From Palleronia salina (GTDB lineage: Bacteria; Pseudomonadota; Alphaproteobacteria; Rhodobacterales; Rhodobacteraceae), in the NCBI RefSeq assembly GCF_900141995.1, contig NZ_FQZA01000013.1, forward strand, positions 1 to 64,000: a DNA stretch of 64,000 nt, written 5' to 3'. Shown here in pieces: positions 27,157-36,826 of the stretch. Numbering within the stretch: the first letter of the stretch is position 1; each line of letters begins with the position of its first letter. A program made the translations under genes and the position numbers. The notes beneath the pieces are model-generated. The model had not been told where the DNA came from and ran no database searches. It was given only the letters and a program-made list of their open reading frames with translations.

Positions 27157-28565
27157 GCTGAGAAGAGCGGCGTGGACGCGGCGATGGACCATGCCAGCGC
27201 CGCGCCCAGTCCCAGACCCGCCGCCCCCGGTCGGCGACGGGCGATGGGGCGCGCGACCGTGCCGAAAACCAGCCAGAACAGCACCAGCACCGGCAGCACT
27301 GTGAAGGTCAGGCCGATCCGGGCGGGGGCTGCGAACATGAGCCCGCCCAGCAGCGCCAGCACCGCCAGGCGCAGGGCGACCCGCCGGACGATCCCGCTGC
27401 TCGCCAGCAGGACGGCCTCGCCCAGGGCATAGGCCAGCGTCGCCGGCAGCAGCGCGAGGGCCAGCGCGACGCGCGGCCCGGTGGGCAGGAACGACGCGCC
27501 GTAGCGGTCCAGCAGCAGGGCGAAGGCGAGCGACCAGAGAGCGAACAGCGCCAGCCCCGCGCCGGGCCTCCCCAGCCGAGACCATCCCACCACCAGCCAC
27601 GCCATGCCGGGCACGGCCAGCGCAAGACCCAGCGGCGCGAAGCCCGCCATGCCGAACAGCGCCGCGTCCGATACCGCCAGCGCGCCGAGGCCGGCCAGCG
27701 GCAGTGGCAGAAGCCCGGCAAGCCAGAAGCTGCGGGCGGGCAGGGCCGGTGCCAGGTCGCCCTTGGCGGCCCAGCCGGTGGCGATCCGGCCCGCCGCCAG
27801 CATCGATCCCAGCAGAAGGACGATCCACGGCCCGGTCAGCGCGGGCGGCGTGGCGGCGCCGGTCAGCCAGTTGCGGGCGGCCCGCGCGGTGGTCGGCGAC
27901 CACAGCACCCCGACGTGCCCCACCCAGGGCGCGACGGCGGTGCGGCGCCGGACCTCGCCTTCTTCCGCTGTCTCGCCCTCGAGAACGTCGGCCTCGACCA
28001 TCCGTGCGGCGTCCAGCGCCACGTCCCTCAGTCGCGATTCCCACTGGCCCGAGACCACCAGCAGGGCGGGGGGCCAATCGGGCGACAGGGTCTCGGAATA
28101 CATCGAGATGGCGACCAGCTGCCCGATCCCGGCCGCGCGCCCGGCGCGCAGGATGATGTCGGTCGCCATAGAATGCCCCAGCAGCGCCACGACCGGGCCG
28201 GGCGCTGCCGCGATCACCGGGCCCATCTGGTCGACCAGTTGCGCCGTGGTGCCTTCGATCCGCGTCACGTCAGGCGACAGCACCCCCGGATGTCGTCCGT
28301 GGCCGATGCTGTCGATGCTGATCACGCCCAGCCCCGTGCGCGCCAGGCTCAGCGACAGCGCGTGCATCATCTGCCGCGACCCGGCGAACCCGTGCGAGAC
28401 GATGACCCAGCCCTCGGGCGTGCGACCGGTGCGGGTGAGGAACGTGGCGGGCGTGTCGCCAAGGCGGTCGTGACGGATGTCGAGCCCGCCCTCGGCCCGT
28501 TCCAGCTGCCACGCAGACAGCAGGAGCAAGCCCACGGCCAGCAGGAGGGACAGCACACGCACCAT
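27153..28565 (-). CDS. Alpha/beta-hydrolase fused to a multi-helix membrane domain
   Basis: This 470-residue protein has an N-terminal membrane anchor (VRVLSLLLAVGLLLLSAWQL) and an alpha/beta-hydrolase domain at ~40-235. The oxyanion motif is HGF (58-60), the nucleophile Ser132 is in LLGHSMATD and a candidate His217 is in WVGHVGV. From ~246 to the end there are about eight hydrophobic helices. The function is unknown: it could be a membrane esterase, acyltransferase or lipase-like enzyme. It lies 10 bp downstream of the mutarotase gene at the tail of the galactoside operon, so co-expression is likely although the role there is unclear. The ribosome binding site is weak. Confidence 0.75.
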   Translation of the reverse strand: MVRVLSLLLAVGLLLLSAWQLERAEGGLDIRHDRLGDTPATFLTRTGRTPEGWVIVSHGFAGSRQMMHALSLSLARTGLGVISIDSIGHGRHPGVLSPDVTRIEGTTAQLVDQMGPVIAAAPGPVVALLGHSMATDIILRAGRAAGIGQLVAISMYSETLSPDWPPALLVVSGQWESRLRDVALDAARMVEADVLEGETAEEGEVRRRTAVAPWVGHVGVLWSPTTARAARNWLTGAATPPALTGPWIVLLLGSMLAAGRIATGWAAKGDLAPALPARSFWLAGLLPLPLAGLGALAVSDAALFGMAGFAPLGLALAVPGMAWLVVGWSRLGRPGAGLALFALWSLAFALLLDRYGASFLPTGPRVALALALLPATLAYALGEAVLLASSGIVRRVALRLAVLALLGGLMFAAPARIGLTFTVLPVLVLFWLVFGTVARPIARRRPGAAGLGLGAALAWSIAASTPLFSA

Positions 28566-28575
28566 GTGCGGCAAT

Positions 28576-29574
28576 TTAGCGCGCGGCGCGGTCGAAGCGA
28601 TACTCGGTGGTCTGGGAATAGACGGCGCCCGGGCGCAGCTCGACCGAGGGGAAGCCGGGGTTGTTTGGCGCGTCGGGCCAGTGCTGCGGCTCGAACGCCA
28701 TGGCGGCGCGGCGGGGGTAGGGCTGTCTGTGGTTCGTCTCTTCCTCCACCGCGAATTTATGCATGTCGAAGACCTGCATCCCCGGCGCGGTGGTCGCAAT
28801 TTCCAGGGAGGGACCGTCCGGCGCCGACAGGCGCAGCGCCGGGGTCAGCGCGCGCGGCGCATCGGCGAGGCAGAAGTTGTGATCCAGCCGCGGTGTCGTG
28901 TCGAGGTCCAGCGTCACGCCCTCGCGGAAGTCGTAGGGCGTGCCCGCGACCTCGGCGATCTCGCCCGTGGGCAGGTCGTCGCCATCGGTCGGCAGATAGC
29001 GGTCGGCCAGCACCTGCAAAAGCTGGCCGCCCCACCCCGCGGGCGGCTGCATGGTCCAGTAACCGTGGCTGGCGAGGTTCATCCAGGTGGGCGCATCCGT
29101 TGCGCCGCGGAAGGTGACGCGCAGGGTCGCGCCATCCAAAGCGTATTCCACCTCGATCCGCCGGTTGCCGGGAAAGCCGCCCGCGCCGTCGGGCAGGCTG
29201 AGCGCAAGGGTCGCTTCGGTGTCGTCCTGGTCAACGACTTCCCAGACCTGCGTGTGGGTCGCCGCCGCGCCGCCGTGCAGCGTGTGCCGGTCGTCCTGGT
29301 TGGCGTCGAGCTGGTATTCCGTGCCGTCCAGCGTGGCTTTGGCCCCGCCGATCCGGTTGGCGACCGGCCCCATCACTGCCCCGAAATGGGTGCAGATGCG
29401 GGTGTATGCGGACAGGTCTGGGCTGCCCAGGGTCAGGGAGAAATCGACGCCCGCCAGCCGCACGTCCTGGATCAGCGCGCCCAATGTCAGGATCTGCACG
29501 GTCAGCGCGTCGTTGCGAAGGGTGATGCGCTCGACCGTGCGGCCGTCGGGCAGGGTTCCGAAGCGTTCGATCAT
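28576..29574 (-). CDS. galM: Aldose 1-epimerase (galactose mutarotase)
   Basis: This 332-residue cytosolic enzyme interconverts the alpha and beta anomers of galactose and other aldoses. The galM fold is shown by RICTHFGAVMGPVANRIGGAKA, HTLHGG (catalytic His ~105), ASHGYWTM (second catalytic His ~175), DHNFCL and the base Glu in FEPQHWPD. It starts at 29574 in an ATGA overlap with the beta-galactosidase gene. It fits the galactoside operon by preparing free galactose for oxidation. Confidence 0.92.
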   Translation of the reverse strand: MIERFGTLPDGRTVERITLRNDALTVQILTLGALIQDVRLAGVDFSLTLGSPDLSAYTRICTHFGAVMGPVANRIGGAKATLDGTEYQLDANQDDRHTLHGGAAATHTQVWEVVDQDDTEATLALSLPDGAGGFPGNRRIEVEYALDGATLRVTFRGATDAPTWMNLASHGYWTMQPPAGWGGQLLQVLADRYLPTDGDDLPTGEIAEVAGTPYDFREGVTLDLDTTPRLDHNFCLADAPRALTPALRLSAPDGPSLEIATTAPGMQVFDMHKFAVEEETNHRQPYPRRAAMAFEPQHWPDAPNNPGFPSVELRPGAVYSQTTEYRFDRAAR

Positions 29575-31466
29575 GGTCGATCCTCCCAAAGGACGCCCGC
29601 CGCCGGGATCTCGCGGCCCGCGAAGCGGACCGGCTCGGGCGCGTAATTGAACCAGAAACGGTGGGTGTCGGTGTCGCGCAGGCGCAGCCCGTCCGGAAGG
29701 TCGAGCGTTTCGATCCCCTCCGCCGCGCAGGCCCGCCGCAGGATCCGGTCGAGCGCCTGGGCATCCGGCCAGCCGCCCAGGTAGTGAAGCTTGCCCGCAG
29801 CCACCAGTGCCGGCGCGCCGTCTGCGGTTGTCTCGACCGCTTCGGCACTGCCCTCCAGCACCTCGATCCAGTGCTGCAACGTGCCGCCTCGTGCCAATGG
29901 CACAGCGCCCGAGGCTGGAACCGTCTCCACCCGCGCGACCACGGTATCGAGGCCGGGCAGCGCCGGGGGCAGCGGGACGGGGATCGCCATCTCGGCCGTT
30001 TTGGCGTTCGTGCGCGGCCCGAGGATCGCCGTGCCCGTCAGCCCGTCGCAGAATCCCTCCGGCAGGGTGGCGAGCCCGGGGGACAGCACCAGCGCATGGC
30101 CGGACAGGTCGGCGTCGGGGGGCAGGATGTCGACGTTCAGGCCCAGCCGCCGAAGGCCGGAGTAGACGGCGAAGCAGATCGCGAAATGGTCGAACTCGAC
30201 ACCCTGCGGCTGCACGTCCCACGCCCATGCCGAGGCATAGTCGAAGACCAGCGCCACGTCGCCGCGCGCGGTTCCGGCCTCGGGGGCCTCGGACAGTTCG
30301 CCGGCCACCTGCGCGCATTCCTCCAGCCCCGGCGCAGGCGCGCTGTCGGGGCGCAGCAGGCCCGCGTGGTGCTGTTCCTGCGCGAAGGGCAACTGCCGCC
30401 AGCGGAAATAGCAGACCGCCTCGGCCCCGTGGGCAAAAGCCTCCCACGCCCAGAGCCGCGCCATGCCCGGAAGCGGCGCGGGGTTGTGCGCGGCCCAGTT
30501 CACCGGACCGGGCTGCTGTTCGATGACCCACCAGCGGCCGCGCCCGACCGCGCGGTAAAGGTCATGGTGAAACGCCTGCATGTCCGGGTGCCCCTGCCGC
30601 AGGAAGCGCGCGCGCTCGGCCTCGGTCGCGGGCGTGCGATCCTCGAGAAAGCCAATCGGGTAGCTGTCCCAGGTGGCGATATCCAGGTCGGCGCCCACGG
30701 CGAAATGGTCGAAGGCGACCTCGCGACCCATGTAGTTGTGCAGGATCGGCGCGTCGGTGCGCGCCCGCAGGATCTCGACCTGCACCCGGTTGAACCGCAC
30801 CACCTGGTCCGAGCAGAAGCGCCGGAAGGCCAGGGCGTGGGCCGGGTTGGGTTCCGTCACGGTCAGGTTGGGCAGGCCGATCTGCCCGAAGCTGTCATAC
30901 TCCATCGACCAGAAGACGTTGCCCCAGGCCCGGTTCAGCGCGTCCGGCGACTGGTAGCGCTGCGCGCACCAGTCCTGGAAGGCCCGCCGCGCGGCGTCGG
31001 AATAGCTGACGACCGTGTCGTGACAGCCGTACTCGTTATCGGTCTGCCAGGCGTGGATATGCGGATTGCGGCCATAGCGGTCGGCGACCTTCGTGACGAT
31101 GCGGCGGCATTCGTCGAGATAGCCCTCGTGCGAGAAGCAGTAGTGCCGCCGCGACCCGAAACCGCGCGGGCGGCCCTGCGCGTCCAGCGCGAACATGTCG
31201 GGATGCCTGTCCACGACCCAGGCCGGCGGCGTTGCGGTGGGGGTGCCCAGCACGACCTTCAGCCCCGCGTCGCCCAGCGTTTCGATGGCCCGGTCGAGCC
31301 AGCCCCAGTCGAACTGTCCCGGCTGCGGCTCGATCCGGGACCAGGCGAACTCGCCGATGCGGACCCAGGTCAGCCCGGCCTCGACCATGCGCCGCGCGTC
31401 CTCGACCCAGGTCTCCTCGGGCCAGTGTTCGGGGTAGTAGCAGGTGCCGAGGGTTCTGGCGGGCAT
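29571..31466 (-). CDS. Beta-galactosidase, glycoside hydrolase family 42
   Basis: This 631-residue cytosolic enzyme has an N-terminal TIM barrel beginning GTCYYPEHWPEETW. The acid/base is Glu145 in TDNEYG and the nucleophile Glu316 in VIEQQPGPVNW, at the spacing usual for GH42. A trimerisation-like domain follows (~390-560), then a small beta domain. There is no signal peptide, so galactosides must be imported first, in agreement with the ABC transporter genes of the same operon. The operon also encodes an alpha-galactosidase, so both linkages are covered. Confidence 0.92.
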   Translation of the reverse strand: MPARTLGTCYYPEHWPEETWVEDARRMVEAGLTWVRIGEFAWSRIEPQPGQFDWGWLDRAIETLGDAGLKVVLGTPTATPPAWVVDRHPDMFALDAQGRPRGFGSRRHYCFSHEGYLDECRRIVTKVADRYGRNPHIHAWQTDNEYGCHDTVVSYSDAARRAFQDWCAQRYQSPDALNRAWGNVFWSMEYDSFGQIGLPNLTVTEPNPAHALAFRRFCSDQVVRFNRVQVEILRARTDAPILHNYMGREVAFDHFAVGADLDIATWDSYPIGFLEDRTPATEAERARFLRQGHPDMQAFHHDLYRAVGRGRWWVIEQQPGPVNWAAHNPAPLPGMARLWAWEAFAHGAEAVCYFRWRQLPFAQEQHHAGLLRPDSAPAPGLEECAQVAGELSEAPEAGTARGDVALVFDYASAWAWDVQPQGVEFDHFAICFAVYSGLRRLGLNVDILPPDADLSGHALVLSPGLATLPEGFCDGLTGTAILGPRTNAKTAEMAIPVPLPPALPGLDTVVARVETVPASGAVPLARGGTLQHWIEVLEGSAEAVETTADGAPALVAAGKLHYLGGWPDAQALDRILRRACAAEGIETLDLPDGLRLRDTDTHRFWFNYAPEPVRFAGREIPAAGVLWEDRP

Positions 31467-31521
31467 GGCGGGGCCTGACTTGAGGTGAGGATTTGCGGAC
31501 AGATGGAAACCGGGGGAAGGG

Positions 31522-32394
31522 CTAGAGAAGGATGCGGTGCTCCGCCTGACCCGTGGCGTTGGTCTCGACCCGGAAGGTGCGGCCGTGGCCGTCCTCGGTC
31601 GCGATGATCGGCTCATCGATGCCGACGGCGGCCGAGGTGACGAACAGCGTCGACAGGTCGGGCCCGCCGAAGGCCGGGCAGGTCGTCTGCAACGCGGGCA
31701 GGTTCACGACGTGCAACTGGGTCGCGTCCGGGCCGTAGACCGCCACGCGGCTGTTGCCCCACTGAGCCGACCACAGGTTGCCGTCGGCGTCGCAGACCGC
31801 GCCGTCGGGATGGTAGGGCGTGCCGCGCAAATCGAGCCATGTTTCGGCCTGCCCCACCGGCCACCCGTCACCGTCCAGCCGCCACTGCATGATCATCTGC
31901 GCCGGCGTGTCGGCGAAAAAGGCGGTGGTGCCGTCGGGGGTGAAACAGATCGCGTTGGCGATGGACATGCCGCCCTTCAGCTTTCGCAGCTCGCCCTTGT
32001 AGAACCGGTAGAGCGCGCCGTCGCCCACGCCCTTTTCCAGCCCCATGGTCGAGATCCAGAACCCCCCCTGCGGGTCGGCGCGCCCGTCATTGGGGCGGTT
32101 GGCAGGCTTGTCGGCCTCGAGATCGCACAGGTGGGTGTGGCTGCCGGTTTCGATATTCAGCAGCATCAGGTCGGTGTCGGTCGCCACCAGCAGCGTGTCG
32201 TGGTCGACCCACCCCATGCAGGAGACGTGCCGGTCGAAGGTCCAGTCGCGAAGCGCCCCGTCGATCCGGCTGAGCACCCTTTTCGACAGGATATCGCACC
32301 AGAAAAGCTGCCCGCGCTGGGGGTGGAAGAACGCGCCTTCGCCCAGCAGGCAGCGCGTCGTGTCATAGGTTTGCGGCTCTCCGGTCTCGATCAT
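31522..32394 (-). CDS. SMP-30/gluconolactonase family sugar lactonase
   Basis: This 290-residue six-bladed beta-propeller has metal-binding residues visible in LLGEGAFFHP (Glu ~18), NRPNDGRADPQGGFW (Asn/Asp) and GTPYHPDGAVCDADGN. It hydrolyses aldonolactones to aldonic acids. In this operon the expected substrate is galactono-lactone made by a galactose dehydrogenase. It lies 4 bp after the aldolase gene and 55 bp before the GH42 gene. No galactose dehydrogenase or galactonate dehydratase gene is in the window. Confidence 0.88.
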   Translation of the reverse strand: MIETGEPQTYDTTRCLLGEGAFFHPQRGQLFWCDILSKRVLSRIDGALRDWTFDRHVSCMGWVDHDTLLVATDTDLMLLNIETGSHTHLCDLEADKPANRPNDGRADPQGGFWISTMGLEKGVGDGALYRFYKGELRKLKGGMSIANAICFTPDGTTAFFADTPAQMIMQWRLDGDGWPVGQAETWLDLRGTPYHPDGAVCDADGNLWSAQWGNSRVAVYGPDATQLHVVNLPALQTTCPAFGGPDLSTLFVTSAAVGIDEPIIATEDGHGRTFRVETNATGQAEHRILL

Positions 32395-32398
32395 CGTT

Positions 32399-33004
32399 TC
32401 ACCCTTCTGCCGCGTCGTAGGCGGCGACCATGTCGCGGGCGCGGGCCGAGATCTCGTCCACCGCGTCGCCCGGACGGTAGAGCGCCGACCCGATGCCGAA
32501 GCCCGACGCGCCCGCGCGCAGCCAGTCGCCGAAATTCTCGGGGCCCACGCCGCCGACCATGTAGACCTGCGTCTCGGTGGGCAGCACGGCGCGCAGGGCC
32601 TTCAGCCCCTCGGTCCCCATCTGGAAGGCCGGGAATACCTTTAGCCCCGTGGCGCCCGCGTGCAGCGCGGCGAAGCATTCGGTGGGGCTGAGCACGCCCG
32701 GGAAGCTGTCCATCCCGGCCGCGCGCGTGGCCGCGACCACCGCGGGATCGAAGCAGGGCGACACGACCAGTTGCCCGCCCGCGTCGTGCACCTGAGACAC
32801 CTGCGCGGGCGTCAGCACGGTGCCGGCACCGATCTGCGCGTTCTGACCGTGGGCCTTCACCATGGCCGCGATGCTGTCGAACGGCGAGGGCGAGTTCAGC
32901 GGCACCTCGATGCGGGTGATCCCCGCCTCGATCAGCGCTGCCGCCACGTCCACCGCCTCGGACGGGTCGATGCCGCGCAGGATGGCGATGAGGGGTCTGG
33001 TCAT
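32399..33004 (-). CDS. dgoA: 2-dehydro-3-deoxy-6-phosphogalactonate aldolase
   Basis: This 201-residue class I KDPG/KDPGal aldolase has the Schiff-base Lys122 in [11 protein letters not shown], the catalytic Glu in RIEVPLNSP (Glu33) and the phosphate loop GGVGPENF. It cleaves KDPGal to pyruvate and glyceraldehyde 3-phosphate in the De Ley-Doudoroff galactose pathway. The Pro-Leu-Asn-Ser segment after the Glu favours KDPGal over KDPG enzymes. The gene partner dgoK overlaps it by ATGA. Confidence 0.9.
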   Translation of the reverse strand: MTRPLIAILRGIDPSEAVDVAAALIEAGITRIEVPLNSPSPFDSIAAMVKAHGQNAQIGAGTVLTPAQVSQVHDAGGQLVVSPCFDPAVVAATRAAGMDSFPGVLSPTECFAALHAGATGLKVFPAFQMGTEGLKALRAVLPTETQVYMVGGVGPENFGDWLRAGASGFGIGSALYRPGDAVDEISARARDMVAAYDAAEG

Positions 33005-33903
33005 GAAGGCTCCTTGCTCAATCCGCGCCACGCCGCCGTCAGGCCCTGCAGCGTCAGCGTGTCGCCGCGCGTGCGGATCACCTGCACGCCCTGCATGGCC
33101 AGTGCCGTGGCGTAATGTTGGGTCAGTCCCGCCGCGCCGATCAGCGCCACGGGCAGTCCAAGCCAATAGGGCTTGGCGGCGGCAAGTTCCGCACCGATCA
33201 GCAGACCCGACAGCGCGGCGGTGGATTCGGCGGTGCCGCGATTGTTCAAAAGCGCTTCGGCCCGGATCGAGAACAGGCGCGCGGCCAGTTGCTCGGGGCG
33301 GCTGAGGCTTTGCGACAGCGCGTCGGCGAAGGCGTCATCGTCCCAGCCGTCCGGCGCGACCGAGTGGCGTAGCACCGAGTGGTGGGCCAGCGCCGCGAAC
33401 AGCTCGCCTGTCATCATGGTGCGGAACGACACGACCTCGCCCGCGCTGATCTGCACCCACTTGGAATGGCTGCCGGGCAGGCAGATGGCGCCGTCGAAAT
33501 CCGGGTTCAGCGCAAGGAAACCGGCGATCTGCGTCTCCTCGCCGCGCATGACGTCGGCGGGGTTGGTCTGTTTCAGGCCCGGCACGATATGGACCGCCAG
33601 CCGCGCGTCGTCCGTGGGCACGGGCACCAGCCTGTCGGACAGCGGCGTGGCCGGCACCTTGCGATAGCCCGCGTCGCGCCAGCCCTGCGCGGCGCCCGCC
33701 ATGCCGCAGGCGATCACGGGGGTGCCCGGCGCGATGTCCCATCCGTCGGTCATGCGCAGCAGCGCAGGCTCGAACCCGTCCGACGCGAGGCCCCCCATGC
33801 CGGGGCCGCCCGGCGCGGTGTCCAGCACCTCGGCCCCCGCCATGGCCCAGGCGCGGGCGTTGGTGGTGCCCCAGTCGACGGCGATCCAGTCGGGACGGGT
33901 CAA
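33001..33903 (-). CDS. dgoK: 2-dehydro-3-deoxygalactonokinase
   Basis: This 300-residue kinase of the ASKHA fold has an N-terminal phosphate loop [15 protein letters not shown] and the family motifs [24 protein letters not shown] and [12 protein letters not shown]. It phosphorylates 2-keto-3-deoxygalactonate for the DgoA aldolase. The start is TTG at 33903: it overlaps the alpha-galactosidase stop as TTGA and has GGGGGAG just upstream. It is next to dgoA in the usual order. Confidence 0.9.
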   Translation of the reverse strand: MTRPDWIAVDWGTTNARAWAMAGAEVLDTAPGGPGMGGLASDGFEPALLRMTDGWDIAPGTPVIACGMAGAAQGWRDAGYRKVPATPLSDRLVPVPTDDARLAVHIVPGLKQTNPADVMRGEETQIAGFLALNPDFDGAICLPGSHSKWVQISAGEVVSFRTMMTGELFAALAHHSVLRHSVAPDGWDDDAFADALSQSLSRPEQLAARLFSIRAEALLNNRGTAESTAALSGLLIGAELAAAKPYWLGLPVALIGAAGLTQHYATALAMQGVQVIRTRGDTLTLQGLTAAWRGLSKEPS

Positions 33904-35978
33904 AGGCGCTCCCCCTCGATCACCCACATCGTGGCGGGCCACGCCCAGGGCAGCGAAAGCCCCATTCCCATCAGCGCCGCACCGCTGAGCGTCACGGGGC
34001 CGTCCTTCAATGCGACCGGGCCGCGGCTTTGCGGCGGAATGTCCGAAGGGTTCACCAGCCGCACGCGGTACCGCGCCTCCGGGTCGAGCCCGGCCAGCCG
34101 CAGCGGGCGGGGCAGGGCCTGTGGAGAGGTCTCGGTCTGGGCGACGAAGGCGACGAAGCGGTGGCCGTCGGCCGCGCGCTGCAGTTCGGCCCGCACGGCC
34201 GGATCGGCGCAGTCCAGGGGCAGGATGTCGCCCGCGTGCATCCAGACCCGGTTGTCCTTGTACCATTTCGTGATCCCGCGCAGCGTTTCGGCATCCTCGG
34301 CCGGCAGGCTGCGCGGATCCATCTCGAACCCCATGTGCCGCTGGGCGGCGACCCAGGCGCGGAAAGCCATGGGCAACCGCCGCCCCGAGGTGTGCGACGG
34401 GTCGGGGCCCACGTGGCTGCCCGTCACCGCCGAGGGCAAAAGCAGGGACGCGGCATGCTGGATGCGCACCCGTTCCAGCGCGTCGTTGCTGTCCGACAAC
34501 CAGACGCGGTGGGTGCGCGACAGGATGCCCGCGTCGATCCGCCCGCCGCCCGACGCGCAGCTTTCGATCTCGACCCCGGGATGGGCCGCGCGCAGCCGGT
34601 CGAGCAACGCGTAGATCCCGTCGGTCTGCGCTGCGTCGCCGATGGGCAGCAGCCGGTTATGGTCCCATTTCAGGTAGTCGACCGGGTGGTCCTTCAGGAT
34701 CGCGTGCAGCGCATCGAACAGGTGGTCGCGCACGTCGGCGCGGCCCAGGTCCAGCACCAGCTGCTGCCGCCCACGCGGTTGGTCGGGCGGGCCCAGGACC
34801 CAGCCCGGGTGCAGTCGGTAGAGATCGCTGTTTTCGTTCACCATCTCGGGCTCGACCCACAGCCCGAAGGCCATGCCGCAGGCATGCACATGCTCGATCA
34901 GGGGCATCAGCCCGTCGGGATACTTGCGCGTGTCGATCCACCAGTCGCCCAGCGACGTGGTGTCGTCGACGCGCTGCCCGAACCAGCCATCGTCGAGCAC
35001 GAAGCGCTCGGCGCCGAGGTCGGCGGCGGCGCTGGCGATGTCCTTCAGCGCGTCGAGGCTGTGATCGAAATAGATCGCTTCCCAGCAATTGTAGTGAACG
35101 GGGCGCGGGCGGGACTTGTCGGGCCAGTTGATCCCCATGTCGCGGATGTGCCGCTGGAACAGCACGCCAGTGCCGCCCGTGCCCTCGGTGCTAAGCCCGG
35201 CCAGCAGCGTGCCGGTGCTGAACCGCGTCGCCGCGCCCTGCCAGGCGCCCGGGCTGTGGCCCATCTGCAGCTGGCGGCGGCCATCGGGCAGTTCCTCGGC
35301 AACCATGCGGTGGCCGCCGGACCAGGCGTAATGCAGGGCTAACGCCTGTCCGCGGGTCTTGGTCGTGCCGCGCGCCGGGAAGACCGCGTGCGGCGGGTGT
35401 TCGTGGCCGGACCGGCCTTGCCGCCCGTCGCGCACCCGCTGCCCCGGCTGCCAGGGCGTCTCGACCGCGCGCCATTCGCTGATCCAGCCGCCGTGAATGT
35501 CGATCATCGGGGCCGCGTCCTGCGGTCCGGGCAACACCGGGGCGGCCAGCCAGTCGCAGATCACGGGCGCGTCGGCGTCGAGATCGGCGCGCAGCGCGAC
35601 GAGCCCGGTTGGCAGGATCTCGATCACCGCGCTGTAGCGCAGGCCGACGCCGCGATTGCGCGCCGTGACGCGGAAGGCGGTGTCGGTCGCCTCGACCCGG
35701 GCCCCCTCGAACGCCAGCGTCAGGGGCAGCCCGTCGCTGTCGCGCAGCATGGCGCCGGGATGGCCGCCGAAACCGCGCCCCGGCTCGGGGCAGAGGCTGA
35801 TGGGGGCGACCACGTCCAGCGTGCCGCCGCCCAGGTCCATCGCCTGCGCGCGGGCGAGTTCTTCGAGGTCCTCGTCCCGCGGCAGGGGCGTGCCGAAATA
35901 GATCACCGCCGGAAGGGCGTCGCCCTCGGCCGCCATCACCAGCGTCTGTCGTCCGTCGTCGAGGCGCCACTGCGGCAT
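33900..35978 (-). CDS. Alpha-galactosidase, glycoside hydrolase family 36
   Basis: This 692-residue cytosolic enzyme has an N-terminal beta-sandwich to ~300, then a TIM barrel with FVLDDGWFG (~327-335) and WVEPEMVNENSDLY. The nucleophile Asp439 is in DYLKWDHNR, with ESCASGGGRID, and the acid/base Asp496 in WLSDSND. It hydrolyses alpha-1,6-galactosides such as melibiose or raffinose-type sugars. The start overlaps the permease stop by one base (TAATG). No signal peptide is present, so substrate is hydrolysed after import. Confidence 0.93.
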   Translation of the reverse strand: MPQWRLDDGRQTLVMAAEGDALPAVIYFGTPLPRDEDLEELARAQAMDLGGGTLDVVAPISLCPEPGRGFGGHPGAMLRDSDGLPLTLAFEGARVEATDTAFRVTARNRGVGLRYSAVIEILPTGLVALRADLDADAPVICDWLAAPVLPGPQDAAPMIDIHGGWISEWRAVETPWQPGQRVRDGRQGRSGHEHPPHAVFPARGTTKTRGQALALHYAWSGGHRMVAEELPDGRRQLQMGHSPGAWQGAATRFSTGTLLAGLSTEGTGGTGVLFQRHIRDMGINWPDKSRPRPVHYNCWEAIYFDHSLDALKDIASAAADLGAERFVLDDGWFGQRVDDTTSLGDWWIDTRKYPDGLMPLIEHVHACGMAFGLWVEPEMVNENSDLYRLHPGWVLGPPDQPRGRQQLVLDLGRADVRDHLFDALHAILKDHPVDYLKWDHNRLLPIGDAAQTDGIYALLDRLRAAHPGVEIESCASGGGRIDAGILSRTHRVWLSDSNDALERVRIQHAASLLLPSAVTGSHVGPDPSHTSGRRLPMAFRAWVAAQRHMGFEMDPRSLPAEDAETLRGITKWYKDNRVWMHAGDILPLDCADPAVRAELQRAADGHRFVAFVAQTETSPQALPRPLRLAGLDPEARYRVRLVNPSDIPPQSRGPVALKDGPVTLSGAALMGMGLSLPWAWPATMWVIEGERL

Positions 35979-36826
35979 TATTTCACCGCGCCAAGGGTCA
36001 GGCCGGCGATGAAGTGCTTCTGCATCAGGAAGAACATCGCGACCGGCGGCAGGGCGGCGACGATGCTGCCCGCGCTCATCAGGTGATAGGCCGCACGGTA
36101 CTGCGCGTTGAAGCTGGTGATGCCCGCCGTCACCGGCTGGCTTTCGGCGCCCTGGGTCAGCACCACGGCCCAGAAATAGTCGTTCCAGATGAAGGTGAAG
36201 ACCAGCACCGACAGCGCCGCCAGCGCGGGCTTCATCAGCGGCAGAACCACGAACCAGAAGATCCGCCACTCGGCCACGCCCTCGACCCGGGCGGCCTCGA
36301 TCAGCTCGAAGGGCAGTTGGCGGATGAAGTTGCGCATGAACAGCGTGCAAAACCCCGTCTGGAAGGCGATGTGAAACAGGACGAGCCCGGTCTTGGTATT
36401 ATAAAGCCCCAGGTCCAGCGTGAGGTCCCGCACCGGCACCATCAGGATCTGGAACGGCACGAAATTGCCCGCCACGAACATGAAGAAGATCCACAGGTTC
36501 GCGCGGAAGCGATAGATCCCCAGCGCGAAGCCGGTCATGGCCGACAGGGCGATGCAGCCGATGACGGTGGGCACCGTGATCAGGACCGAGTTCAGAAGGT
36601 AGCGCGGCATCTGGGATTCCAGGAACACCTTGCCGTAGTTCGTGAATCCTTCGAAGCTGGATGGCCAGCCCCAGTAATTCGCGTTGCCGAAATCCGCGCC
36701 GGGCTTGATCGAGAAGATCATCACGGCAATGAGCGGCAGCAGCCACAGGAGCAGCGCCAGCGGGAGAAACGCCTGGTAGGTCAGCTGCGCCGCGCGGGGC
36801 TGTTTCTCGATCGGGGTGGGAAACAT
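35978..36826 (-). CDS. Sugar ABC transporter permease (MalG/CUT1 type)
   Basis: This 282-residue inner-membrane subunit has six helices, the first at ~20-40. The EAA coupling loop ELIEAARVEGVAEWRIFWFVVLP lies at ~188-210, and the C-terminus ENDS as in MalG/UgpE-type proteins (LMQKHFIAGLTLGAVK). It pairs with the MalF-like permease encoded 370 bp upstream, from which it is separated by the small MmcQ/YjbR gene. Its start overlaps that gene by one base (TGATG). Confidence 0.93.
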   Translation of the reverse strand: MFPTPIEKQPRAAQLTYQAFLPLALLLWLLPLIAVMIFSIKPGADFGNANYWGWPSSFEGFTNYGKVFLESQMPRYLLNSVLITVPTVIGCIALSAMTGFALGIYRFRANLWIFFMFVAGNFVPFQILMVPVRDLTLDLGLYNTKTGLVLFHIAFQTGFCTLFMRNFIRQLPFELIEAARVEGVAEWRIFWFVVLPLMKPALAALSVLVFTFIWNDYFWAVVLTQGAESQPVTAGITSFNAQYRAAYHLMSAGSIVAALPPVAMFFLMQKHFIAGLTLGAVK

